Positions 1 through 7,899 of a DNA stretch of 64,000 bases are shown in pieces. Position 1 is the first letter of the stretch; the number at the start of each line of letters is the position of its first letter. The notes beneath the pieces are model-generated. The model ran no database searches and was not told where the DNA came from. It saw only the letters and a program-made list of their open reading frames with translations. Source of the DNA: Nitratireductor thuwali (lineage in GTDB: Bacteria; Pseudomonadota; Alphaproteobacteria; Rhizobiales; Rhizobiaceae); assembly GCF_036621415.1 (NCBI RefSeq), contig NZ_CP030943.1:1-64000 (forward strand), read 5' to 3'. The translations under genes were made by a program, and so were the position numbers.

Positions 1-442
1 CGGTCAGAGCGCCGTTCTCGAACCGACATGACAGGGTGTTGGCGAGACCTTTGGCGTCACGCTCCTGCCATGCTGTTGCCAGGGCCGTCGTGCCGGCCAG
101 CGCCTCGGTCAGAAGCGCATGCTCGGGGCAGAGTCGGCGTAAAAGGCCAATTGCGAGCCCGACCGAGGCGACCACAGGTTCGGGCGCGATCACCCGGCCC
201 ACTTCTTCGGCGACGATGCCGGCGGCGGCCAGCCCCATGCCGAGGCCGCCGGCCTCTTCGGGAACCACGGCGCCGAACACGCCAGCCTCGGCCAGTTCCG
301 TCATTACGGGCGCATCCCAGCCGCCGCCTTCGTCCCTGATCTTGCGCGCTCGCGCCACGCCGCCCGCGCGCTCGAACAGCGTGCGGACGCTTTCGCGCAA
401 CAGGCGGAGATCGTCCTGATCGTGATGTGCAGCGTTGCTCAT
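1..442 (-). CDS. Acyl-CoA dehydrogenase, N-terminal part (runs off left edge)
   Basis: Flavin-dependent alpha,beta-desaturation of an acyl-CoA with electrons passed to ETF is the family reaction. Only 147 codons are in the window; the frame is open to the left edge. The visible part is the N-terminal helical domain, with the family turn GAVVPEEAGGLGMG at about residues 57-70. The FAD-binding middle and the catalytic Glu lie outside. The ATG overlaps the stop of the upstream MaoC gene by four bases (ATGA), so this is the third gene of the operon starting at 1610. Substrate cannot be inferred from this part. Confidence 0.82.
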   Translation of the reverse strand, partial: MSNAAHHDQDDLRLLRESVRTLFERAGGVARARKIRDEGGGWDAPVMTELAEAGVFGAVVPEEAGGLGMGLAAAGIVAEEVGRVIAPEPVVASVGLAIGLLRRLCPEHALLTEALAGTTALATAWQERDAKGLANTLSCRFENGALT

Positions 443-888
443 TTTTCCTCCGAGAGCCGGCGCTTGATCATCACCGGAGTATCGGCAGTGAACACGACCT
501 GTCCTGCGGGATTCATGGCTCTGAGCGCGTAGGCCAGCACGCCCCTGTCCGGCTTGCCCTTCGAAGGTTTGACCGAAGAGACTTCCAGTTCGATGTCGAG
601 CGCCTCGCCGGGCCGAACAGGCCGAGGCCATCTCAGCGAATCGAAACCCAGCCCGCCGATATTGGCGATCTCCGGCATCATTCCATGCATGACTGGCTTG
701 AACACCTGCAGCATCGTCTGTAAGCCCGAGGCGATCAGGCTGCCGTGGACGGACACGGCATAGTTCTCATCGGTGTGCAGCCGCTGCGGATCCCATTCAT
801 GCGCGAACGCAATGATCTCCTCCTTGCTCAGCGGCTCTGCGCGGAACCTGTAGATCTGACCTGGCTGGAAGTCTTCCAGATATTTCAT
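439..888 (-). CDS. MaoC-like single hot-dog enoyl-CoA hydratase
   Basis: 149-residue MaoC/R-hydratase-like protein, expected to hydrate a 2-enoyl-CoA to the 3-hydroxyacyl-CoA. The hot-dog active-site Asp and His sit in FAHEWDPQRLHTDE near residues 25-38, a variant of the hydratase-2 motif. Proteins of this length usually work as dimers. The ATG at 888 was chosen over a longer frame because it overlaps the upstream stop (885) in an ATGA junction, and the extra N-terminal residues look like frame shadow. It sits between a transglutaminase-like gene and an acyl-CoA dehydrogenase, consistent with a dehydrogenation/hydration pair. Confidence 0.8.
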   Translation of the reverse strand: MKYLEDFQPGQIYRFRAEPLSKEEIIAFAHEWDPQRLHTDENYAVSVHGSLIASGLQTMLQVFKPVMHGMMPEIANIGGLGFDSLRWPRPVRPGEALDIELEVSSVKPSKGKPDRGVLAYALRAMNPAGQVVFTADTPVMIKRRLSEEK

Positions 889-1610
889 GAGACCTTGCCC
901 GCTGCCGCAAACCCGGCGTCCACCCCTTCGGCGCTGTGCGAGATGCGCTCGCGATTGAACTGCTCGAGCTTGGGATAGGTCCTTTTGAAAACGCGCAGGA
1001 ATTCCTCCATCGGTGCGTCGACGTAGAGCCCCCGATCGTTCACATATTCCATGTGCCGCTGGTCTTTGACGTCGAATTCGTGAAACAGCGCGTCGCTGTT
1101 GCCATCGAAGACCAGCGGCCTGACCCCGAACCGCTCGCACAGCTCCATGTTGAACGCAGGCGTGATCTTATAGGTATTGCCGTCGAGCCAGAGCTGCACG
1201 TAGCCGTGATAGACGAAGAGGTCGGTGCCCATCAGCTCCCGCAGCTTGGGCGTGTTCAGATGGTTGCGCACATCGGCGAATCCCAGCGCTGCGGGAATGT
1301 CGACCGCTCGCAGGCAGGCCGCCAAGAGGATCGCTTTGGGCACACAGAAGGCGGCCTGCGCTCCGGCGATGGCGCTCGCGCGGTAAGCATCGGTCGTCAA
1401 GGCGAAGGTGTAGGGATCATAACGGATACCGTCCCGCACCGCCTCGAACAGGCGGATCGCCTTTTCGGTCTGCGATGCATCGTTGGGTAGATCGCGCAGA
1501 GCCCGGGCGACGAACTGCTGGACCTCGGGGCTGTCGCTGTTCACGAAATACGTGGGCACGACGTATCTCGCGGCCTCTTCCGGGAGCTCTTCTTGGGAGG
1601 TCGTCATCAT
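885..1610 (-). CDS. Transglutaminase-like superfamily protein
   Basis: 241-residue protein of the transglutaminase-like fold. A nucleophile-type Cys is at about residue 89 in AAFCVPKAILLAACLRA, and a His at about 135 in YHGYVQLWLDG, matching the Cys/His of the fold. Where the third (Asp) residue is usual the sequence has KITPAFN, so the triad may be incomplete or rearranged. No signal peptide, so probably cytoplasmic. The ATG at 1610 has a purine-rich site (AGAAGGTGG) upstream; the frame could start six bases further up at a GTG. It is the first gene downstream of the operator at 1634-1649 and overlaps the MaoC gene. Its role in an acyl-CoA operon is unknown; hydrolysis or transfer of an amide or thioester is a guess. 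Confidence 0.72.
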   Translation of the reverse strand: MMTTSQEELPEEAARYVVPTYFVNSDSPEVQQFVARALRDLPNDASQTEKAIRLFEAVRDGIRYDPYTFALTTDAYRASAIAGAQAAFCVPKAILLAACLRAVDIPAALGFADVRNHLNTPKLRELMGTDLFVYHGYVQLWLDGNTYKITPAFNMELCERFGVRPLVFDGNSDALFHEFDVKDQRHMEYVNDRGLYVDAPMEEFLRVFKRTYPKLEQFNRERISHSAEGVDAGFAAAGKVS

Positions 1611-1633
1611 ATCCACCTTCTGGGAGAAGCAAT

Positions 1634-1649
1634 TCTAACATCTGTTAGA
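1634..1649. promoter_or_regulatory. TetR-type operator palindrome, site 1
   Basis: TCTAACATCTGTTAGA is a perfect 7-2-7 inverted repeat 23 bp upstream of the transglutaminase-like start. On the minus strand a -35-like TTGACG (1670-1675) and a -10-like TAATCT (1647-1652) are 17 bp apart, and the palindrome overlaps the -10. The same palindrome recurs at eight other gene starts in the window. Confidence 0.75.
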
Positions 1650-1699
1650 TTAACGGGCCACGCTGCCACCGTCAATGGTTCGGCGTTCTTGGCGGTGTC

Positions 1700-2827
1700 T
1701 CATGGGTCGGGCAGCCCGAAATAGCGGTTGTCACGACCGAGATCGGGCGCGGCGTCGTCGCTGGAGGGCGGCGCGCGAAAAGCCGGCGCGATCGGCAGCG
1801 GCAGCGCGGGTACGCGCCGTTTCCCGATTCGCACCCGCCGGTCGTAAACGCCCCGCTTGGCAAAATGGTCGTTTGATGCCGCCTCGGCCGGGGTCTTGAC
1901 CACCGTGCAGCAGCAATCGGCCTTGGCCAGAAGCGGTTCCCAGTACGAGGCCGGATGCGTCGCCAAGAGGCGGGCAACTTCGGCGGTGCTTGCTTGCGGA
2001 TCGGCGAGGTCGTCGCGCAGCTCCGGCCCTAGTCCGATCACATCGCAGAAGGCCTGCCAGAACTTCTCTTCGAGTGCCGCCACGGCGATCTGCCGTCCGT
2101 CGGCGGCGGAATAGAGCCTGTAACGCGCCAATCCGCCCGTCAACCGGTCGGCGCCATTGCCAATCGGCTCTCCGGCGACAACGCCCTTGGCATGCGCCCA
2201 ATAGGCGAAAACGAAGGCACCTTCGGCCATGGCGATATCGAGATGGGCGCCCTGCCCCGTACGATCGCGCTCGCGCAGGGCGAGCAGGATATTGAGCACC
2301 GCCGGGTAGCTGCCGCCCCCAATGTCGGCCACCAGCGCGAACGGCATTGTCGGCTGCTCGTCCGGACCGCGACTGAGCGACAGGATTCCGGCGTCGCCGA
2401 CATAGTTCAGATCGTGGCCGGCAAAGTTCCGTTTCGGCCCCATCTGTCCGTAGCCGGTGATCGAGCAATAGACGATGCCCGGATTGATGGCACGCACCGC
2501 CTCATATCCCAGGCCCAGCCGATCCATCACGCCGGGGCGGAACTGCTCCACCAGGACATCGGCCTTCTCGATCAGCGGACGGAGGCTCTCCACCGCACCT
2601 TCAGCCTTCAAATCCAGCGCAATCGATTTCTTGCCGCGGTTCAGGACCGCGTAACCGATGCTGACGCCGTCGATTTTCGGCTCCGTATGACGCGCGTCCT
2701 CGCCCTTGCCGGGGCGCTCCAGCTTGACAACTTCCGCCCCGGCCTCGGCCAGCATCAGGGTCGCCAAGGGGCCAGGCAGAAGCGTGCTGAAATCCAGCAC
2801 GAGAATATCGCTGAGCGGCTGAGCCAT
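1700..2827 (-). CDS. CaiB/BaiF family CoA-transferase or alpha-methylacyl-CoA racemase
   Basis: 375-residue class III CoA-transferase family protein, full length for the AMACR/CaiB type. The N-terminal DFSTLLPGPLATLMLAEAGAEV, the VKLERPGKGEDAR stretch and the ITGYGQMGPKRNFAGHDLNY segment are family hallmarks. Members either move CoA between acids or epimerise alpha-methylacyl-CoA. Where I align the catalytic carboxylate of formyl-CoA transferase the sequence has AMAEG, so Glu rather than Asp, as in human AMACR. It follows the MaoC gene by 11 bp and is the last gene of the operon starting at 5245. Racemase versus transferase cannot be settled by eye. Confidence 0.82.
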   Translation of the reverse strand: MAQPLSDILVLDFSTLLPGPLATLMLAEAGAEVVKLERPGKGEDARHTEPKIDGVSIGYAVLNRGKKSIALDLKAEGAVESLRPLIEKADVLVEQFRPGVMDRLGLGYEAVRAINPGIVYCSITGYGQMGPKRNFAGHDLNYVGDAGILSLSRGPDEQPTMPFALVADIGGGSYPAVLNILLALRERDRTGQGAHLDIAMAEGAFVFAYWAHAKGVVAGEPIGNGADRLTGGLARYRLYSAADGRQIAVAALEEKFWQAFCDVIGLGPELRDDLADPQASTAEVARLLATHPASYWEPLLAKADCCCTVVKTPAEAASNDHFAKRGVYDRRVRIGKRRVPALPLPIAPAFRAPPSSDDAAPDLGRDNRYFGLPDP

Positions 2828-2838
2828 GGTCGCTGTCC

Positions 2839-3696
2839 TCAGGCGAAGCGGGCTGCGCCGTTGTTCAGCACCACGACCTGACGCTCGGGGATCGAGGCTT
2901 TGAACCGGGCTTCATTGCCTTCCCGCCAGATATGAAACCGCACCGTCTCGCCCGGATAGACCGGGGCGGAAAAGCGCACGTCCAGTCCGGTCAGCCGGCT
3001 CGCGTCATAGTCGCAGAGCGTCTTGAGAATGGCGCGGGCCGCCAGCCCGTAGGTGGCCAGGCCATGCAGGATCGGGCGCTCGAACCCTGCCGCACGGGCG
3101 ACCTTGGGATCAGCGTGCAGCGGGTTGTAATCGCCCGACAGGCGATAGATCAGCGCCTGGCGCGGCAGCGTCGCAAGATCGCAAACATGGTCGGGCTCGC
3201 GCTCGGGGACGGACGCAGGCGTCGGTCCCGGTTTGTTTTCGCCGCCGAACCCGCCGTCGCCGCGGCAGAAGGTCGACATCGAGACATTGGCCAGCGTCTC
3301 GCCGCTGGCCGCATCGATGATGTCACGACTCAGATAGATCACCGCGCCGCGCTCTTCACCCTTGTCGGAGATTTGGTCGATCCTGGTACGGCCGATCAGT
3401 TCACCTTTGACCGGCAATGGCTTGTAGACATCCAGCCACTGCTCGCCGTGCAGGACCTTCTTCCAATCGATCCCGGCGCGCGGATCGCGCAGCCAGAAAC
3501 CGGGATAGCCAAGCGTCACCGCCATTGACGGCACGGCCATCAACCCGTCCTCATAGACATAGGCTAGTTCTTTTTCGTCGGTCGGATTCTCGCCAAAGCC
3601 CAAGCCGAGCGCATAGAGCATGGTGTCGCGCTCGGTGAGGGTTTGCGTTACGTCTTCAAATTGCCAGTTCGAGAGAGCCTCATAATTGAGCGGCAT
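2839..3696 (-). CDS. Two-domain MaoC enoyl-CoA hydratase 2
   Basis: 285-residue double-hot-dog protein. The C-terminal half carries the canonical hydratase-2 motif SGDYNPLHADPKVA at about residues 187-200, with the Asp and His of the active site, followed by ILHGLATYG. This layout matches the (R)-specific hydratase 2 domain of peroxisomal multifunctional enzyme 2 and the hydratases of bacterial sterol side-chain degradation. The ATG at 3696 follows a GGGGAGG ribosome site; a GTG one codon earlier is less likely. It lies 21 bp after the thiolase-like gene and 11 bp before a CaiB gene. The likely product is a 3-hydroxyacyl-CoA for the neighbouring putative aldolase or another cleavage step. Confidence 0.85.
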   Translation of the reverse strand: MPLNYEALSNWQFEDVTQTLTERDTMLYALGLGFGENPTDEKELAYVYEDGLMAVPSMAVTLGYPGFWLRDPRAGIDWKKVLHGEQWLDVYKPLPVKGELIGRTRIDQISDKGEERGAVIYLSRDIIDAASGETLANVSMSTFCRGDGGFGGENKPGPTPASVPEREPDHVCDLATLPRQALIYRLSGDYNPLHADPKVARAAGFERPILHGLATYGLAARAILKTLCDYDASRLTGLDVRFSAPVYPGETVRFHIWREGNEARFKASIPERQVVVLNNGAARFA

Positions 3697-3717
3697 CACT
3701 TCGCCTCCCCAGTCGTT

Positions 3718-4869
3718 TCACAACGTGTTCTCCGAGCCCAGAATCGCGGTGACCTGGCTCGACAGCGTGCCGCCGTTGCCGTGGGCAAGCGCCAGATCAA
3801 CATTTGCGATCTGAAGTCCCGGCGCATCGCCCCGGATCTGGCGGGTCGCCTCGATCACCGTGAAGATGCCGTACATGCCCGGATGCACGCAGGAGAGCCC
3901 GCCGCCGTTGGTGTTGACCGGCAGCTCACCCCCCGGCGCGATTCGCCCGCCTTCCACGAAGGCCCCACCCTCCCCCTTCTTGCAAAAGCCCAAATCCTCC
4001 AGAAAGAGGATCGTGTTGATGGTGAAGGCGTCGTAGAGTTCGACCACGTCGATGTCGGACGGAGATACCCCTGCTGCGGCAAAGGCGCGCACACCCGACT
4101 CCCTGGCCGCCGTGACGGTGAAATCCGGCATCTGGGAAATCTGTCGATGCGTGCTCTCGGCGGCGCAACCGAGGACGTAAACCGGCGGCTTGGGGAAATC
4201 CCTCGCCCGCTCCGACCGCACCATCACGATCGCCCCACCGCCATCGGTGACGAGGCAGCAGTCGCGCACCGTCAGCGGATCGCTCACCATGCGGGCGGCC
4301 AGCACGTCCTCGCGTGTCAGATCGCCGCGCTCGAAGGCCTCGGGATTGTGCTGCGCCCAGGCCCGCGCGGCAACCGCCACATCGGCCAGCTGTTCGCGCG
4401 TGGTGCCGAATTCGTGCATGTGGCGCGCCGCCGCAAGAGCATAGGCGGAGATCGGGTAGCGCGGGCGATAGATCTGTTCGTAAGGCGGTGGCCGCGAGGC
4501 CGTAACGAGCTTGCCCGACCCACTGCGCTGGTTCGAGCCGTAGACGATCAGCGCCACATCACACAACCCCGCCGCGAGCGCCATGGTGGCCGCGGTGATG
4601 TAGTTGACGAACGAAGAGCCGCCGGTCATCGTCCCCTCGACGAAACGCGGGCGGATGCCAAGATATTCCGCTGCCATCAACGCTGGCATGCTGTCTTCCA
4701 TCATCGTGCAAAAGAGTCCGTCCACATCGGACAGTTTCAGCTGCGCATCCGCCAGTGCCGCCAGGCCTGCCTCTGCCATGATGTCGTAGGCCGTCAATCC
4801 GGGCGCCTCGCCCAAGCCGGCGTGTCCGGTTCCCACGATCGCAGATTTGCCGCGCAGCTTGTTCTCCAT
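3718..4869 (-). CDS. Thiolase-fold protein without the nucleophilic Cys (Ltp2-like putative aldolase)
   Basis: 383-residue thiolase-superfamily protein. Where thiolases have the acyl-accepting Cys the sequence reads EGTMTGGSSFVNY (about 78-90), so a normal thiolase reaction is unlikely. The C-terminal half keeps VELYDAFTINT (about 276) and GGGLSCVHPGMYG (about 322-334), as in lipid-transfer-type thiolase homologues. In steroid degradation such Cys-less proteins (Ltp2) pair with a DUF35 protein and perform retro-aldol cleavage of a 3-hydroxyacyl-CoA. Here the DUF35 gene is immediately upstream and a hydratase immediately downstream, which supports that reading. The ATG at 4869 was chosen because the upstream gene ends at 4874. 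The exact reaction is inferred. Confidence 0.75.
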   Translation of the reverse strand: MENKLRGKSAIVGTGHAGLGEAPGLTAYDIMAEAGLAALADAQLKLSDVDGLFCTMMEDSMPALMAAEYLGIRPRFVEGTMTGGSSFVNYITAATMALAAGLCDVALIVYGSNQRSGSGKLVTASRPPPYEQIYRPRYPISAYALAAARHMHEFGTTREQLADVAVAARAWAQHNPEAFERGDLTREDVLAARMVSDPLTVRDCCLVTDGGGAIVMVRSERARDFPKPPVYVLGCAAESTHRQISQMPDFTVTAARESGVRAFAAAGVSPSDIDVVELYDAFTINTILFLEDLGFCKKGEGGAFVEGGRIAPGGELPVNTNGGGLSCVHPGMYGIFTVIEATRQIRGDAPGLQIANVDLALAHGNGGTLSSQVTAILGSENTL

Positions 4870-4873
4870 CTCT

Positions 4874-5245
4874 TCAGCCCCCTTCCGGCCTGCACAGCAC
4901 GGCGGGGGTGCCATCAATCTCTCCCGCATAGGCGATCACCGCCATGCCGATCTCCACGTCAGGAGGCGCAACGCCCTCAACGCGGCTCATCATCCGAACC
5001 CGTTCCTCCAGCTCGACGATGCAGACGTTGTAATCGCCGCCGCGATCGGGCGGGCGCCGGACGACCGTTGTGGTATGGATCTCGCCCTTGCCCGAAACCT
5101 CGTGTGACGTGAACGAGGTTGCGTAACAATGCGGACAGACCACGCGCGGGAAAAAGTGGAAACGCCCGCACGCGTTGCATTTGGGAAGAACCACCTTGCC
5201 TTCTGCCAGCCCCCTTCGAAAGGCTACATCTGGGCCTTCGTGCAT
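4874..5245 (-). CDS. Zn-ribbon/OB-fold DUF35 protein, partner of the thiolase-like protein
   Basis: 123-residue protein with an N-terminal zinc ribbon, C23-x2-C26-x10-C37-x2-C40, and a C-terminal OB-fold beginning near KGEIHTTTVVRRPP. DUF35 proteins bind thiolase-like partners; in the ChsH2/Ltp2 system the DUF35 domain completes the aldolase. The frame can open at a TTG (5251), but the ATG at 5245 behind GGAAGGGTGG is better. It is the first gene of a four-gene operon (DUF35, thiolase-like, MaoC, CaiB). The operator at 5299-5314 lies in the divergent promoter region, and a minus-strand -35/-10 pair (TTGCCA 5319-5324, TAGAAA 5297-5302) overlaps it. Confidence 0.82.
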   Translation of the reverse strand: MHEGPDVAFRRGLAEGKVVLPKCNACGRFHFFPRVVCPHCYATSFTSHEVSGKGEIHTTTVVRRPPDRGGDYNVCIVELEERVRMMSRVEGVAPPDVEIGMAVIAYAGEIDGTPAVLCRPEGG

Positions 5246-5298
5246 TCTCAACCACCCTTCCCTAGCTGCGCTTCCGGGCCATCTGAGTTGACGATATT

Positions 5299-5314
5299 TC
5301 TAACAGATGTTAGA
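5299..5314. promoter_or_regulatory. TetR-type operator palindrome, site 2 (divergent promoters)
   Basis: TCTAACAGATGTTAGA, a perfect 7-2-7 palindrome between divergent genes. Plus strand: TTGACG (5288-5293), 17 bp, TAGATT (5311-5316). Minus strand: TTGCCA (5319-5324), 16 bp, TAGAAA (5297-5302). Both predicted -10 boxes are formed partly by the palindrome arms, so one bound repressor could shut both promoters. Confidence 0.8.
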
Positions 5315-5352
5315 TTTCTGGCAAGCTCAAAATTCACGCGTTCGAGAAGAAT

Positions 5353-6516
5353 ATGAACATCGACGAAAAGGGCCCGCTGCATGGGCTGCTTGTGGTCGCA
5401 CTGGAACAGGCGGTTGCTGCGCCGTTCTGCTCGTCGCGCCTTGCAGATGCAGGGGCCCGGGTCATCAAGGTGGAACGCAAGGGATCGGGCGATTTTGCTC
5501 GCGGATACGATAGAGCGGCAAACGGGGAAAGCGCCTATTTCGTCTGGCTTAACCGGGGCAAGGAATCCCTGGAGCTTGATATCAAGGACCCAGACGATCG
5601 TGCGCTGCTGGAACGGATTCTCGCCCGCGCCGATGTGTTCCTGCAGAACCTCGCTCCCGGCTCGCTCGAAAAGCTGGAACTGGATTCGGCATCGCTGCGC
5701 GCGCGTTTCCCGCAGCTCGTCACCTGCGATATCACGGGCTACGGCGATGATGGGCCGATGCGTAATGCCAAGGCCTATGACCTGCTTGTGCAATGCGAGA
5801 GCGGACTGGCATCGATCACCGGCACGCCGGACGGACCGGGACGGGTCGGCATTTCGGTGTGCGACATCGCCTCGGGAATGACTGCCCATGCGGGGATTTG
5901 CGAAGCGCTGATCGAACGCCAGCGCAGCGGGCGCGCCCGCGGCGTCAGCGTGGCGATGTTCGACACCATGGCCGATTGGATGGCGGTGCCGCTTATCTTC
6001 CACGATTGTGCCGGACGTCCAACGCCGCGCGTGGGCCTCAGTCATCCGGTGATCTGCCCCTATGGTGCCTATACCTGCCGCGATGGCGGCCAGATCGTAC
6101 TGTCGGTGCAGAACGAGCGCGAATGGGGGCGCTTTTGCAACATGGTTCTGAAACGGCCCGAACTCGTTGAGGACCCGCGTTTCGACGGCAACGATAACCG
6201 CAATCGCAACCGGGATGTGCTGCAGCCGATGATCGAATCCGCTTTCGCTGCGCTCGACAGGGCGCAGATGGTGGCGCTCCTGCGTGAAGTCGACATCGCC
6301 TCGGGCGCGGTCAACAACGTTGCGGCGCTTTCCAGCCACCCGCAGCTCGACCGGACGCTCATTCAGTGCCCTTCGGGCGAAATTGGTCTACCGGCACCAC
6401 CGATTCGCAGGTCGGGCGAAAATATGCCGCTGGGCGCCTCGCCTGCGCTGGGGGCGCATAATGCGGCGATCCGGCGGGAATTCGCCGCGCCCGTCACAGG
6501 CGAGGACCAGACATGA
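5353..6516 (+). CDS. CaiB/BaiF family CoA-transferase
   Basis: 387-residue class III CoA-transferase. The N-terminal ALEQAVAAPFCSSRLADAG and VIKVERKGSGDFARG segments and the ITGYGDDGPMRNAKAYDLL region are typical. The residue I align with the catalytic carboxylate of formyl-CoA transferase is Asp (VAMFDT). It probably activates or recycles a carboxylic acid by exchanging CoA. It is the first gene of a two-gene plus-strand operon; its ATG is about 38 bp downstream of the operator at 5299-5314, whose plus-strand promoter would start transcription near 5323. Its stop overlaps the next ATG (ATGA). Racemase activity is the alternative. Confidence 0.83.
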   Translation: MNIDEKGPLHGLLVVALEQAVAAPFCSSRLADAGARVIKVERKGSGDFARGYDRAANGESAYFVWLNRGKESLELDIKDPDDRALLERILARADVFLQNLAPGSLEKLELDSASLRARFPQLVTCDITGYGDDGPMRNAKAYDLLVQCESGLASITGTPDGPGRVGISVCDIASGMTAHAGICEALIERQRSGRARGVSVAMFDTMADWMAVPLIFHDCAGRPTPRVGLSHPVICPYGAYTCRDGGQIVLSVQNEREWGRFCNMVLKRPELVEDPRFDGNDNRNRNRDVLQPMIESAFAALDRAQMVALLREVDIASGAVNNVAALSSHPQLDRTLIQCPSGEIGLPAPPIRRSGENMPLGASPALGAHNAAIRREFAAPVTGEDQT

Positions 6517-7679
6517 GCGAGGCAAGACCCGCACTTCTGTCGGGGGTCCGGATTATTGACATGACCTCGGTTGTGTTCGGGCCCTTGGCCACGCAGATGC
6601 TGGGTGATCTGGGGGCCGACGTCATCAAGGTAGAAAGCCCCGAGGGCGATATGCTGCGCCAAGTACAACCCGCTCAAAGCACCGGCATGGGAGCAGCCTT
6701 TCTGGGCGTGAATCGCAACAAACGCAGCGTCGTGCTGGATCTCAAGACCGATGACGGCCGGCGGTCTTTGCGCCGGCTTTTACGCGACGCCGATGTCTGC
6801 ATATCCAGCATTCGCCCCGCCGCGCTGGCTCGCTTGTCCCTGGCACCGGACGCTCTGCGCCGCGAAAATCCCCGCCTCATTACCGTGGCTGCCGTGGGCT
6901 TCGGGTCGGACGGGCCGTACCGCGACAAGCCCGCCTATGATGACAGCGTTCAGGCGGTCTCGGGCATGGCGGGACTGGCCACGATGCGCGACCCCGGCGC
7001 GCGCCCCTCCTATGCGCCAACCATTCTGGCCGACAAGTTGGGCGGAGTCACGGCGGCCTGGGCGGTCATGGCCGCGCTCTACCACCGGGAACGCACCGGC
7101 GAGGGGCAGCATGTCGAGGTGCCCATGTTCGAAACGCTGGCATCGTTTCTGCTGGTGGAGCACATGGCCGCCGCCACATTCGAAAACCTCCCGCAAAGCT
7201 TCGGCTACAGCCGCATGCTGGTGCCGCATCGCCGTCCGCTCCAGACGAAGGACGGCTATATCACCATCCTTCCCTATTCCAACGCGCAATGGGCCCGCTT
7301 CTTTCGCGCCATTGGGCGTGAAGACATGCTCTCTCATCAGTGGGTGACGAGCATGGACGAACGCAGCCGCAATATCGGCGCGATCTATGACATGGTCGGG
7401 CAGTTTGCGCCGTCGCGGACGACACAGGAATGGGTAGACCTGATGGAGGAAGCCGACATCCCGGTCATGCCGGTGCGGGTGCTGCCCGACCTGCCGCAGG
7501 ATCCGCACATCGAGGCAACCGGCTTCTTCCAGCGCGTGGCGCATCCCAGCGAAGGCACCATCTGGACAACGAAACCTCCGGTCAAGTTTTCGGCCACGCC
7601 GGCGCGGCACGATCTGCGCCCCGCGCCGTGCCTTGGTGAACATACCGAAGAGATCCTGAGCGGAGCGGTGGAGGACTGA
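6513..7679 (+). CDS. CaiB/BaiF family CoA-transferase
   Basis: 388-residue second CoA-transferase, coupled to the first by a four-base overlap. Family features are VRIIDMTSVVFGPLATQMLGD, then DVIKVESPEGD, and FGSDGPYRDKPAYDDSVQA. The aligned catalytic position is Glu (VPMFETL), unlike its partner which has Asp; two different paralogues in one operon suggest a heteromeric enzyme or two acids handled in sequence. The 220 bp downstream (7680-7899) separate it from convergent etfA and contain a 12-bp palindrome GCCGCTAGCGGC (7718-7729), but no clear intrinsic terminator. Confidence 0.83.
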   Translation: MSEARPALLSGVRIIDMTSVVFGPLATQMLGDLGADVIKVESPEGDMLRQVQPAQSTGMGAAFLGVNRNKRSVVLDLKTDDGRRSLRRLLRDADVCISSIRPAALARLSLAPDALRRENPRLITVAAVGFGSDGPYRDKPAYDDSVQAVSGMAGLATMRDPGARPSYAPTILADKLGGVTAAWAVMAALYHRERTGEGQHVEVPMFETLASFLLVEHMAAATFENLPQSFGYSRMLVPHRRPLQTKDGYITILPYSNAQWARFFRAIGREDMLSHQWVTSMDERSRNIGAIYDMVGQFAPSRTTQEWVDLMEEADIPVMPVRVLPDLPQDPHIEATGFFQRVAHPSEGTIWTTKPPVKFSATPARHDLRPAPCLGEHTEEILSGAVED

Positions 7680-7899
7680 ACGGCTTTCCAGCCCCGGAAA
7701 CGAACACGCGAGCATGAGCCGCTAGCGGCGGTTCTTCGCGACGCTATGAGATTACCCTCGCGTCAGATCTGTAGCAACTATGCGTCGCACGGTTTTCCCG
7801 CTTTCTCGCGTTGTCCCGGGAACATCCTGTGTTCCTCGGCGACCCAGCGCGTAAAATGGGCGGCCAATTAAGTAAGGCGAGATCCTCGAGTAACGCGTC

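Noticed and set aside
3643..5112. A 489-codon plus-strand open frame opposite the thiolase-like and DUF35 genes
   Set aside because: It is antisense to well-recognised coding sequence, has Arg/His-rich shadow composition and no domain I recognise. GC-rich DNA gives such frames routinely.
7680..7899. Intrinsic terminator between the convergent CaiB and etfA genes
   Set aside because: The 12-bp palindrome GCCGCTAGCGGC has no loop and no T tract on either strand; not enough for a terminator call.
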